Part shown: positions 16,690-25,306 of the stretch, in pieces | How positions within the stretch are numbered: the stretch's first letter is position 1 | How the letters are laid out: each line of letters starts with the position of its first letter | Virus record (IMG/VR): IMGVR_UViG_3300011116_000590 | Location: 1 to 47,498 of that record | DNA: 47,498 nucleotides | DNA from: a virus | Reading direction: 5' to 3' (one strand) | Program-made: the position numbers and the translations under genes | The notes under the pieces: generated by a model | Database searches by the model: none | What the model saw: the letters and a program-made list of their open reading frames with translations, nothing else | Told to the model about the DNA's origin: nothing

Positions 16690-17499
16690 ATGAGCTTATC
16701 ACTAAGAGATAGAGACAAACGCTTTACTTTTTCATTCCAAAGAATATCAGCAGGTTCATCAGGAATTGGAAAACCTATAGTATTAATGGCGTATATAAAT
16801 AATATATCAGATTCTTCATCTCCTGAATGGGATGAAAGATTAGATATAGGTAGAGCTGATGCAAAAATACTATATAGGAGTTTTAGTAGGACTATCTCAT
16901 TATCTTTTTCTGTAGTAGTAGAAAGTGAACTAGATCCTAGACCTGATTTAACGGAGGACCCACTAGACGGAAGATTGTCTTTGAAATCTGCTAATAGAAC
17001 TAGAAATGGAGTAGAAAGAAGCAGGATATTAGTGGATCCTTCAACGAGTAATTTAACTAATATCAGAGGAGAGCAAGGAGTTAATATTGGAGGAGCTATA
17101 CAAAGGGCTAGTGGTACTGAATATGCTACAAGACAAGAAGCACTAAACTTAAACGATCAATCTGTACCTTCATCTTTGTCTACTCGTGTAGCTAATATTA
17201 CATATAAATCAATCACAAGTGGATTAACTATAAATACGGTTTTATCAAATTTAAATGAATTGTCTAAGTTAGCACTCCCTACATATAATGGACCTTATGT
17301 AGGATCTTATGTCAAATTTTCTATAGGTAAACTATATACTAATGAAATGGGTTATATAAAAGGATTAACATTTGAATGGGATAATGCCACTATAGTATGG
17401 GATGAAGAAAAAGAATTACCCATGATTACAAATGTGTCTATGGAAATAGGATATATTGGAAAAGTAAAACCTCAAGTATCATCAAACTTTTTTGGATAA
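16690..17499 (+). CDS. Baseplate tube-cap / tube-initiator-like protein (gp48/gp54 type)
   Basis: A 269-residue protein directly after the tape measure. The N-terminal part (KPIVLMAYINNISDSSSPEW, then LYRSFSRTISLSFSVVVESE) and the C-terminal part (LPTYNGPYVGSYVKFSIGKL, MGYIKGLTFEWDNATIVWDE) resemble the beta-rich fold of tube-related proteins that begin tail tube assembly on the baseplate. In T4 genes 48 and 54 follow the hub genes and tape measure (gene 29). I cannot tell gp48 from gp54. Its stop overlaps the next start by one base (TAATG). Confidence 0.55.
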   Translation: MSLSLRDRDKRFTFSFQRISAGSSGIGKPIVLMAYINNISDSSSPEWDERLDIGRADAKILYRSFSRTISLSFSVVVESELDPRPDLTEDPLDGRLSLKSANRTRNGVERSRILVDPSTSNLTNIRGEQGVNIGGAIQRASGTEYATRQEALNLNDQSVPSSLSTRVANITYKSITSGLTINTVLSNLNELSKLALPTYNGPYVGSYVKFSIGKLYTNEMGYIKGLTFEWDNATIVWDEEKELPMITNVSMEIGYIGKVKPQVSSNFFG

Positions 17500-17816
17500 T
17501 GAATAGATACGAAGAAATAACTAATGTAATAAAAGAAGCATCGGGTGTTAGAAGATTTAGCACAACTTATTATTACAGAATACCTGCTAAGACGAGTGAT
17601 TTTTATATATATTCTAGGGCAGGGGATAGGTTAGATTTATTAGCAAATGACTATTATGGAGACCCTAGATATTGGTGGATAATAGCTAACGAAAATGATA
17701 TAGGAAAGGGAACTATAGTACCTCCAATTGGGATTAGACTAAGAATACCATTTCCTTTAGACATGTTAGAATTAGAAAACTTAAAAAAAGAAGCAATAAA
17801 TGGCACCTCCTTTTAG
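17499..17816 (+). CDS. 53: LysM-like baseplate wedge protein gp53-like
   Basis: A 105-residue protein with a LysM-like core: SRAGDRLDLLANDYYGDPRYWWIIANENDI followed by GTIVPPIGIRLRIPFP. This pattern (an initial GDRLD, a Trp-Trp-Ile segment, then a P-x-G-x-x-L-x-I-P end) is common to small tail and baseplate proteins, including T4 gp53, which contains a LysM fold. It probably binds other baseplate components. It overlaps the next gene by 17 nt and the previous one by one base, so the three are coupled. Confidence 0.7.
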   Translation: MNRYEEITNVIKEASGVRRFSTTYYYRIPAKTSDFYIYSRAGDRLDLLANDYYGDPRYWWIIANENDIGKGTIVPPIGIRLRIPFPLDMLELENLKKEAINGTSF

Positions 17817-19965
17817 AAGACCTATCCCGGAAAAAACACTAGACGTATTAAGAAGTAGATATGGACTTTACGCTAAAGGAAGTAATTCAAATCCTAGTAA
17901 AAACTCAAATCCGGATTACTATAAACCTAAAACTAGAAATACAGCATTTTGTCTTATAACTAAACAAGGCGTGACTATATCTTCTAGGGAGCATACTTTT
18001 AAACAAACATACAATCCAACCTCGTTAAAACCTAAGCCTAATTTAGTGCGAGCTGAAATAGAAAGAATAGGAAACGATGCATCTCTTGTAAATTTATCTA
18101 TGAGAATTCGAGGCACTATCGAAGTATATAGTATGTCTGATTTTTTAAAATACTCACAAATATTTTGTATAAATGACCCAAGAAATAAACTATCTATAAC
18201 CATGGGATATGCAGCGCCTTTTGATGGATGTCCGTCATATACTGTTTCTGGGTGTTATATAGCCTATGGTACTTGGCAAAGCACTAATGAAAATTATTAT
18301 CAATTATCTTTCGAAGCTGTAGGTCCTGGCGAAGTTTTTTCTACTATTGATATTGGATTATCAGGACTATGGGAGGAAACAGGCTTAGAGTACAAAAATC
18401 ATAAATCATGGTTTCAGAAATATGAGCCAGGAATTGTATCAGGATACTACGAACTCATGTTATATGACGCTCAAAAATCAGGTGCTTTTTTAACCGATGA
18501 CATCGCGGACGGAGACATTATCGGCTTCCGCAGACACAATCCATATTGGATGGATGTTGTGCCTAATATAGTATATTTAAATTTTAGAAATACAATACAA
18601 GCTCAAGATGATATAATTGTATATAAACCAGTAGAAGGAAAAACACTAAACCCTGATCCGGAAGAAATACCTTCCGCTCAAACAACAACAGATGAATATT
18701 TTACTTTACAGTATGTTGTTGATAGAATTATAAACGAATTTTCTCTCTATCCCTTTTATAAAAAATATACAGATATAGATTCAGAGGTAAAAGACGTGTA
18801 CGTTGGATTTGCTGCAAAGCCTAGATGTTCAACCATATCTAGCGGCAATCAAAGCGTTGTAAGGTCCTGCGACCCTAAAAAAATATTAATATTAGGGGGA
18901 GGAGCGGGTAATTATACTTATAAAAATGATAGAAGTAAAGGTAAAAATTACGAGAATGTAATAGGATATTTTGATGGAGTTAAATCGCATTACGGAAGTT
19001 ATATAGATTATCGTAAAATTTTAATACATAGAAATGTAATTTGGGATGCCTTAAAAGCAAATATGCACAATGTAGATAAACCTGCTCCAGCATCTAACCC
19101 AAATAATGATTTTATAGTAGAGGAATATTTAAGAGTAGATAGATTTTTAAAAAACTTATTCACTGTAATAAGCCAATGCACCGGGGGATTTGTACAATTA
19201 GACTTAGTACAAGATGATGGAGGACAAGAAATTGATGATTTAACAAACCATAAAGTATTAAAGATAGTTCCTGCTACATTTGTAGAAGAAAAATTTAATA
19301 TTTGGAGATTTGATACTCTTAATGGGGATGGATCTACTAGAGAATTACAAATGACAGCAGAATTACCTTCTACTGATTTACACGCCTCCTTAGTTAAAAA
19401 TATATTCAACTCTTCTAGACCGGGTTACACCATAAGCACAGGTAATTCTAGAGATGGATTGAGCAATTTTGATTTAGCTACTATAATAAATAAGCTACTA
19501 AACAATTACTATAATGATTTAATGCCTAGAACATACTATAGTGATGAAACTTGTGATGCAGCTAGAAATTTATTATCTAGTTTAAATAGAGGTAGGACTA
19601 CAGAATCCTTAATAGAAAATAATCAGTATTTATGGTTAATGAAGATGGGGATAAAAATGGATGGAGTTGGAGGATGGAGAATAGGACATCATGTAAATAG
19701 TAATACAGTCCCAACCAATTTTACCACGGATAGAAATATTGCCTTTGTTGTAACTAGAGTACATCATGTAGTAGAAAATCAAGATTGGCAAACTGATTTA
19801 GATTGCATTTGCACAGTTGTACCTCAAGGAACAGAAATTTTAGGTGGAGGAGTCAAGTCAGGAGAAGTCACAGGAAAAAATACAACTAATCCGTCAACAC
19901 CACCCCCGGCTATTTTTCAAGACAGATTTAGAGGAAAAACAGGAACTGTAGACTTTATAATCTAA
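17800..19965 (+). CDS. Large baseplate hub-like protein
   Basis: A 721-residue protein starting 17 nt before the stop of the gp53-like gene. The first 200 residues (TFKQTYNPTSLKPKPNLVRA, SLVNLSMRIRGTIEVYSMSDF, RNKLSITMGYA) resemble the beta-barrel part of tail hub proteins such as gp27 or phage D proteins. The long body ends with RNIAFVVTRVHHVVENQDWQ. No lysozyme-like or peptidase motif is visible. By position after the tape measure, tube initiator and LysM gene, a central hub is the best guess; a specific T4 counterpart cannot be assigned with confidence. Confidence 0.5.
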   Translation: MAPPFRRPIPEKTLDVLRSRYGLYAKGSNSNPSKNSNPDYYKPKTRNTAFCLITKQGVTISSREHTFKQTYNPTSLKPKPNLVRAEIERIGNDASLVNLSMRIRGTIEVYSMSDFLKYSQIFCINDPRNKLSITMGYAAPFDGCPSYTVSGCYIAYGTWQSTNENYYQLSFEAVGPGEVFSTIDIGLSGLWEETGLEYKNHKSWFQKYEPGIVSGYYELMLYDAQKSGAFLTDDIADGDIIGFRRHNPYWMDVVPNIVYLNFRNTIQAQDDIIVYKPVEGKTLNPDPEEIPSAQTTTDEYFTLQYVVDRIINEFSLYPFYKKYTDIDSEVKDVYVGFAAKPRCSTISSGNQSVVRSCDPKKILILGGGAGNYTYKNDRSKGKNYENVIGYFDGVKSHYGSYIDYRKILIHRNVIWDALKANMHNVDKPAPASNPNNDFIVEEYLRVDRFLKNLFTVISQCTGGFVQLDLVQDDGGQEIDDLTNHKVLKIVPATFVEEKFNIWRFDTLNGDGSTRELQMTAELPSTDLHASLVKNIFNSSRPGYTISTGNSRDGLSNFDLATIINKLLNNYYNDLMPRTYYSDETCDAARNLLSSLNRGRTTESLIENNQYLWLMKMGIKMDGVGGWRIGHHVNSNTVPTNFTTDRNIAFVVTRVHHVVENQDWQTDLDCICTVVPQGTEILGGGVKSGEVTGKNTTNPSTPPPAIFQDRFRGKTGTVDFII

Positions 19966-19971
19966 TACATC

Positions 19972-20490
19972 ATGGCTAATTTTTTTTATACAGAAGGCGG
20001 TTTTCTTTGGGATGAAAATAACATGCCATACAAAGGATATTATTTCTATACTAACAGAATACCATACGCAGGTATAAACGGAAAGGATACAAGAAAAAGA
20101 TTATTTTTAGAATATGAATTCAAGAGGAGAGTATATTCTTCTCTTAGTTCAGAGCCAATGGTAGAATATATAAACATAAATCCGTACACCCCAACTAAAG
20201 AAGAAATAGAAGAAGAAGGTCTTTATTTTAAAAGATATTTCTACCAAAAACGAATAAAACCAATAACATCTATAACAGAAATTAGTAAAGATGATTATTT
20301 TTCTGCTAAAAACTTGCAGGATAACAAAAATAGACTTATATTTGCAGAAATCTATTGGAGAGTTCGCGGAGACAAAGTTCAAGTAGCACAATTAAACAGA
20401 AATGAAGTTTTAAGTGCAGAGACAACTTTTCCGGGACTTAAGAGGTTTATTGTAAATTATAATGAGTTTTATATAAATGATGGTTATTGA
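19972..20490 (+). CDS. Hypothetical protein, probably tail or baseplate associated
   Basis: A 172-residue protein rich in Tyr, Phe and charged residues (MANFFYTEGGFLWDENN start). The segment IFAEIYWRVRGDKVQVAQL is the only strongly hydrophobic-patterned strand. No signal peptide, cysteine cluster or known motif is seen. It follows the hub-like gene by 6 nt and overlaps the polymerase-like gene by 14 nt, so it closes the structural block. Its function is unknown and the structural assignment rests on context alone. Confidence 0.6.
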   Translation: MANFFYTEGGFLWDENNMPYKGYYFYTNRIPYAGINGKDTRKRLFLEYEFKRRVYSSLSSEPMVEYININPYTPTKEEIEEEGLYFKRYFYQKRIKPITSITEISKDDYFSAKNLQDNKNRLIFAEIYWRVRGDKVQVAQLNRNEVLSAETTFPGLKRFIVNYNEFYINDGY

Positions 20491-21811
20491 GAACGAGGAT
20501 CAACTACGGGAGGTCCAAACTAATTTTTCAGGTTCCTTTGTGTTTCCTATTCCGAAAGATATGTCAAATTTTTCGGAGGGGCTATCTATGTTATTTATAC
20601 ATGACTACAAATCAAATGAGTCATATTCAATAGCATTACAACATCAAGAATTTAAATCAAACATAACATTAGAAACATTACAGAAATTATTATCATTTAA
20701 TTATGTAATATCTTCATCTAAATACATCTTTGATTACTATTTCCCCAGTAAATTTTCAACCGAGTTTCCGTTACTATATTGGTTAAACAAAGGAGATACA
20801 GATTACTTAGAGGATTTATATTCTTTTACATCTAAGTTCAAAAGATTTTATTATCCATCAACATCCTATAACATCTATATTCCATATTACATGTTCTTAA
20901 GATGTTTTAATAATCAGTTATCTTATTTAAGCACATTGGATAAGAAATCATCTGTCATTGAAAAATATACATCTATTCTATCATCTTTAAATCATATTAG
21001 AGATAATGGAATATGCATTGACATTCCTCAAATAAATGAAGTCTACAATAAAAAATTAAAAACATCTTTATTACATCCTAAATACATGCTCTATAATGCC
21101 ACAGGAAGGCCCGTAGGGACATGTAATGGCATTAACCTTAGCGCAATACCAAAAGATGAAAAACATCGCTTAGGATTCATTTCTAGGCATAATAGAGGGA
21201 TGTTAGTAGAATTTGATATTAAGTCATTTCATTTGTATCTCATTGCAAAGGCCATTGGATATACATTAGAAGAAGAAGATGTTCACATGTATCTAGCAAA
21301 GATTTATTTTAAGAAGAATAATATATCCCCGCAAGAATATGATGAAGCTAAAAAAATGACTTTCACTAATATTTATTCTGAAAGAGGGGATGCTAAAAAG
21401 ATTCCTTTCTTTAACGCATTGTATAAATATAGAGATTCGATATATAGTCAAATGGTTCAAGATAAAGAAGTTATTGTTCCATATTGTGTAAGAACTTTAA
21501 AACTATCGAATTTAAAGGACGATTATTCCTATACAAAAGGAAAATTATTCTCTTATGTTATACAATTAATGGAAGTTGAACATTTTTTTGACATTATTAA
21601 TAAAATTATTTTATATTTGCAGTCGAAAAAAACGCAAATCGTATTATATGTGTATGATTCTTTCTTATTAGATTTTGACAGAGAAGATGGACTGGAAACA
21701 TTAAGAGGAATACAAAAGATTATAAACGATTCTGGGTTTAGCTCATCTGTGAAAATTGGAAAAAACTATTTTAACATGAAATCTTTTGATTTGGAAAACA
21801 TGAAAGCATGA
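20477..21811 (+). CDS. Divergent, compact family-A DNA polymerase-like protein
   Basis: A 444-residue protein whose C-terminal half carries the order of family-A polymerase motifs. TGR at 209-211 is followed by NLSAIP (compare TGRLSS...NLQNIP). Motif A is VEFDIKSFHLYLIA with D247. A motif-B-like segment is EAKKMTFTNIYS (290-301). Motif C is LYVYDSFLLDF with D394. Both catalytic aspartates are kept, but the motif C consensus VHDE is changed to VYDS, and motif B lacks the usual glycine. The first 180 residues show no exonuclease motif. It is distinct from the full polymerase at 30264-32621. It overlaps its neighbours on both sides, next to the ssDNA-binding protein gene. Possible roles are gap filling, priming or lesion bypass; it may also be a regulatory or inactive relative. 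Confidence 0.72.
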   Translation: MMVIENEDQLREVQTNFSGSFVFPIPKDMSNFSEGLSMLFIHDYKSNESYSIALQHQEFKSNITLETLQKLLSFNYVISSSKYIFDYYFPSKFSTEFPLLYWLNKGDTDYLEDLYSFTSKFKRFYYPSTSYNIYIPYYMFLRCFNNQLSYLSTLDKKSSVIEKYTSILSSLNHIRDNGICIDIPQINEVYNKKLKTSLLHPKYMLYNATGRPVGTCNGINLSAIPKDEKHRLGFISRHNRGMLVEFDIKSFHLYLIAKAIGYTLEEEDVHMYLAKIYFKKNNISPQEYDEAKKMTFTNIYSERGDAKKIPFFNALYKYRDSIYSQMVQDKEVIVPYCVRTLKLSNLKDDYSYTKGKLFSYVIQLMEVEHFFDIINKIILYLQSKKTQIVLYVYDSFLLDFDREDGLETLRGIQKIINDSGFSSSVKIGKNYFNMKSFDLENMKA

Positions 21812-22218
21812 TTGAGAGGAAACCCACAAAATTATTATGTACTTTTTGCCACCCGCATTTTATAGAAAGTACATTGAAGACTATTAAAAACACTTATGAT
21901 ATAACAAACGATAGTGTATTTGTTTTTAGAAATGCATCCGATAATGATGAACTAATTTTGAGTTACAATGTTATTAGAGAGGAAGATTTTACATTACTTC
22001 CATCTACCCTAATACTACATCGAAATAAAGAAACCGGAACTTTATTCACTCTAAATGGCCTTAACATACTTATAGAGCAATCTAATAACGGTAAACTTGA
22101 TGTTAATTACAAGATTGACTGGTATGCTTATGAGAATTGCCTAATAGTTACAGGATCTGATGGATTGAGAATAATTGATCTAAAGTTTCTTTACAAAAAG
22201 AATATTTCTAACATTTAA
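21808..22218 (+). CDS. Hypothetical protein (136 aa) upstream of the ssDNA-binding protein
   Basis: It starts in an ATGA overlap with the polymerase-like gene, so translation is probably coupled. The product (MIERKPTKLLCTFCHPHFIE at the start) is a mixed alpha/beta small protein without recognised motif; the early C-x2-C-H-P-H stretch could bind metal, but a second ligand pair is not visible. In T4, genes 33 and 59 sit upstream of gene 32, but I see no similarity that would justify either name. Confidence 0.6.
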   Translation: MIERKPTKLLCTFCHPHFIESTLKTIKNTYDITNDSVFVFRNASDNDELILSYNVIREEDFTLLPSTLILHRNKETGTLFTLNGLNILIEQSNNGKLDVNYKIDWYAYENCLIVTGSDGLRIIDLKFLYKKNISNI

Positions 22219-22229
22219 TTTATATAGTT

Positions 22230-23099
22230 ATGAGTAATTTTGCTGAACGTTTCAAACAAGAAGCGAGTAAACTTTCTAACTCCGGTCCTACAGGTAGAAA
22301 GAAAGGTAAAAACATTTTTGATTACATTTGGAGACCTACATCCGGAACTTCCACCATTAGGATAGTACCAAATAAAAGAGACCCTGAGTGGCCTTTTTAT
22401 ACAGTATATCTACATGGCAGAGATTTCGTTACAAAAATAGGTCTAGCCAATTATGAGTTCGCCTCTCCTAAGACTTTCCAACAAGAAGATCCTGCCGAGA
22501 TTTTTGCAAACAAGTTATACAGAGAAGATTATGAGAACAACAAGCAGTTTATTAAGTATTTTTCTCCTCAAAAGTTTTACTATGTTCCTATTCTATTAAG
22601 AGGGAAAGAATCCTCTGGAATTAAGGTATGGCCTGTAAACACTAAGACCTACGAGAAGATATTTAATATCATGAACACTATTTTTGAGGAAGAAGGAGAG
22701 GAATCTTCAAAAATCTTTGACTTAAAGATAGGAACTGATTTGGTTATCACCAAACCTTCGGGAGGTGGCGTAGAAATTACAGCGAAGAGAAGTCCGACTA
22801 ATTTGATAGAAAGAGCAGAAGAAGGATATACTATTGAGGATTTTAAAAGACAATATGAGGAAATGGGAAATATCGAAGATTTGTATATTACCCATACAAA
22901 AGAGGAGATTGAAAAAATGGTAACTTCTTTAGCAGGCTCTTTATTTTCAAAAAGCAAGGCTCCGGAATCAACCGAGATTATACGAGGTGGTACAAATGCG
23001 AGAGAAACTACGGAAGAAGTAAGAAACAAACCGGTTGAAAAACCAGTAGCTACTAAATCACTTGAAGACGATTTTTCTAAATTTCTAGATTCTATATAA
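22230..23099 (+). CDS. 32: Single-stranded DNA-binding protein gp32-like
   Basis: A 289-residue protein close to T4 gp32 (301 aa). It has a basic N-terminus (FAERFKQEASKLSN), an OB-fold core beginning FDYIWRPTSGTSTIRIVPNK, then FIKYFSPQKFYYVPILLRG and IKVWPVNTKTYEKIFNIM, and an acidic C-terminal tip (SLEDDFSKFLDSI) of the type used for protein partners. T4 gp32 holds a zinc ion by three Cys and one His; this protein has no cysteine at all, so the zinc site is lost. It precedes the recombinase by 13 nt and should coat DNA for replication and recombination. Confidence 0.9.
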   Translation: MSNFAERFKQEASKLSNSGPTGRKKGKNIFDYIWRPTSGTSTIRIVPNKRDPEWPFYTVYLHGRDFVTKIGLANYEFASPKTFQQEDPAEIFANKLYREDYENNKQFIKYFSPQKFYYVPILLRGKESSGIKVWPVNTKTYEKIFNIMNTIFEEEGEESSKIFDLKIGTDLVITKPSGGGVEITAKRSPTNLIERAEEGYTIEDFKRQYEEMGNIEDLYITHTKEEIEKMVTSLAGSLFSKSKAPESTEIIRGGTNARETTEEVRNKPVEKPVATKSLEDDFSKFLDSI

Positions 23100-23112
23100 A
23101 AAAACGTTAATT

Positions 23113-24291
23113 ATGGCAAAGAAAAAGGAATCCTCCCAAGAGAGGACTGACACATCTTTTGCATCATCTTTGATAGATGCGATAAATGCTAAGTATAAAA
23201 AAGACATAGGGACAGTGGCTTACAAGCTAGAAGACTCTACGCTAGCACCTACAAATGTTAGTGATTTTATACCTACCGGATGCACAACATTAGATATGGC
23301 TATTTCTAATAGAGAAAATGGTGGATACCCTGTAGGTAAAATTGTAGAACTAATAGGGTTAGAACAATCTGGAAAGTCTTTATTAGCTGCTCACGCTATA
23401 AAAGAAACACAAAAGAAAGGTGGAATTGGGATTATCATAGATACAGAGAGTGCTGTGAGCAAGGAATTTCTAAGCGCTATAGGTGTAGATTTAAAAAAGA
23501 ACTTTGTGTATGTACAGCATGAAGTTATTGAAGATGTGTTTAATTCCGTTGAGACTATCATAGAACAAATGAGGGCATCTAATAAAGATGTAATAGTAAC
23601 TATCGTTGTGGATTCAGTAATGGGCGCAAGTACAAAGGATGAAATTGAAGGAAATTACGATAAAGATGGATGGGCTACACAAAAGGCAATTATTATATCT
23701 AAAGCCATGCGTAAACTTACAAACTTATTAGGTAGAGAAAAGATTCTTTTAATTTTCACTAATCAACTTAGGCAGAATTTACAAGCAAGACCAGGAATGG
23801 GAGATTCTTACACTACTTCAGGAGGTAAGGCTATTGGTTTTCACTCTTCTATAAGGGTTAAGTTAGTTAAGAAAGGAAAAATACAAGGTCCGGAAAAGGA
23901 TTTACCATTAGGTATCACTACAGAAGCAGAGATTATTAAGAATAGAATAGGCCCTCCGCATAGAAAAGCTTCTTTTAATATTATGTATAATTCAGGAATT
24001 GATGATGTAAGTTCAATCATGGACTTTCTTAAAGATAAAGGTATCGCAACATCTTCCGGAGCCTGGTACACTTATAAATATTGTAATAGAGAAACCGGAG
24101 AAATCATAGAGGAAATAAGATTTCAAAGGAAAGATTTTTACGATAAATTATTTTCTAGAGAGGAAATACGAAAAGATATATTATCTAATATTTCTGATTA
24201 CTATATTACAACATACATTAAAAGAGACGGTAGCGACGAAGGGGATTCTACTCCATTCATTCACATAGAAGAAACGGAAGATGACAATTGA
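23113..24291 (+). CDS. uvsX: RecA/UvsX-type recombinase
   Basis: A 392-residue strand-exchange ATPase. Walker A is GLEQSGKS at 82-89, the acidic loop IIDTESA follows at 108-114, and Walker B is IVTIVVDSV at 161-169. The RecA-type layout continues with DEIEGNYDKDGWATQKAII, AMRKLTNLLGREK, LLIFTNQLRQ and TTSGGKAIGFHSSIRVKL. The acidic end (HIEETEDDN) resembles that of UvsX. It looks closer to bacterial RecA in the core than T4 UvsX does. It overlaps the nuclease gene by 11 nt and lies beside gp32, its expected partner in recombination-dependent replication. Confidence 0.95.
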   Translation: MAKKKESSQERTDTSFASSLIDAINAKYKKDIGTVAYKLEDSTLAPTNVSDFIPTGCTTLDMAISNRENGGYPVGKIVELIGLEQSGKSLLAAHAIKETQKKGGIGIIIDTESAVSKEFLSAIGVDLKKNFVYVQHEVIEDVFNSVETIIEQMRASNKDVIVTIVVDSVMGASTKDEIEGNYDKDGWATQKAIIISKAMRKLTNLLGREKILLIFTNQLRQNLQARPGMGDSYTTSGGKAIGFHSSIRVKLVKKGKIQGPEKDLPLGITTEAEIIKNRIGPPHRKASFNIMYNSGIDDVSSIMDFLKDKGIATSSGAWYTYKYCNRETGEIIEEIRFQRKDFYDKLFSREEIRKDILSNISDYYITTYIKRDGSDEGDSTPFIHIEETEDDN

Positions 24292-25303
24292 TTTATCAAA
24301 ATTGTTGGATAACCATAGATCTATGTCTAACGAAAAGACTGTCCTTATAATAGACGGAACCAATTTATTTGTCAGATGTTTTTGTGCCTATCCTACATTG
24401 AATACGGATGGGCACACAATAGGAGGTGTTTTTGGATTCTTAGAAAGCATGTTTTCTTTTGTCAAGACTTACAACATAAATAAAGTTATTGTTGTATTTG
24501 ATGGACAAGGAGGATCAATACGGAGAAAGAAAATGTATAAGGGCTACAAATCTGGCAAACATAAAGGGCTTAAGTTGAATAGACTTACAGAAAGCAAGAC
24601 GGAGAGTACAGATAAGGAATCAGAAAGACAAATTAGAAGACTCATAGAGTATTTAAATAATTTACCTGTTGTCCAATTAATTATGGACGGTGTTGAAGCA
24701 GATGATGTTATTTCCATACTCGTAAACTCAAGTGAATTAGAAGATTACAAATATAAATTTATAATGTCATCTGATAAAGACTACCTTCAGTTAGTGTCAG
24801 AAAACATACAAGTTTATAATCCTACAAAAAAAATCATGTATTCTCCAAAAAAAGTTGTCGAAGAATTTGGAATTATACCAGAAAACTTCGTATATTACAA
24901 GGCTTTTATAGGGGACCGAAGCGACAATATTCCTAGCTTCGGTTCTATAGGAGAAAAAAACATAATCAAGTTCTTTCCGGAGATACGAAATACTAAAATA
25001 GATGATTTAGATTTCTTCTATAACCGAGCAAAAGATTTGATTTCAGAGGGTAAAAAGTACAAGGGATTAGACAATCTTATTAGCGATTTTGATAAATTAG
25101 AATTAAACTATAAATTAATTCAGTTACATAACGTTGATGTTTCTTATCATACGAAAAGTGCAATAAGGAGAATATTGCAGGATTTTGTTCCCTCTAGTTA
25201 TGACTATGAATTTATGCAGATGTTTGCGTTCGACGGGCTCTTCTCTAGGATTAACGACTTTGATTCATGGCATAGAAACTTTGTAAACAGATTAAAATCA
25301 TAA
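24281..25303 (+). CDS. rnh: FEN-like 5'-3' exonuclease (T4 RNase H type)
   Basis: A 340-residue flap-endonuclease family protein with metal-binding acidic residues in order: VLIIDGTNLF (D25), VVFDGQGG (D74), GVEADDV (E139, D141, D142), SSDKDYLQ (D165, D167) and GDRSDNIP (D212, D215), followed by a helix-hairpin-helix-like GSIGEKNIIKFF. It should remove RNA primers and flaps during lagging-strand synthesis, a job the two family-A polymerases here cannot do because neither carries a 5' nuclease domain. The ATG at 24281 overlaps uvsX; an internal ATG at 24323 would also keep the full nuclease domain. Confidence 0.92.
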   Translation: MTIDLSKLLDNHRSMSNEKTVLIIDGTNLFVRCFCAYPTLNTDGHTIGGVFGFLESMFSFVKTYNINKVIVVFDGQGGSIRRKKMYKGYKSGKHKGLKLNRLTESKTESTDKESERQIRRLIEYLNNLPVVQLIMDGVEADDVISILVNSSELEDYKYKFIMSSDKDYLQLVSENIQVYNPTKKIMYSPKKVVEEFGIIPENFVYYKAFIGDRSDNIPSFGSIGEKNIIKFFPEIRNTKIDDLDFFYNRAKDLISEGKKYKGLDNLISDFDKLELNYKLIQLHNVDVSYHTKSAIRRILQDFVPSSYDYEFMQMFAFDGLFSRINDFDSWHRNFVNRLKS

Positions 25304-25306
25304 ATA

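Noticed and set aside
19008-19409. 133-aa minus-strand open frame opposite the hub-like gene
   Set aside because: The sense frame is clearly the coding one (continuous 721-aa product); the antisense frame has no start context and no family features.
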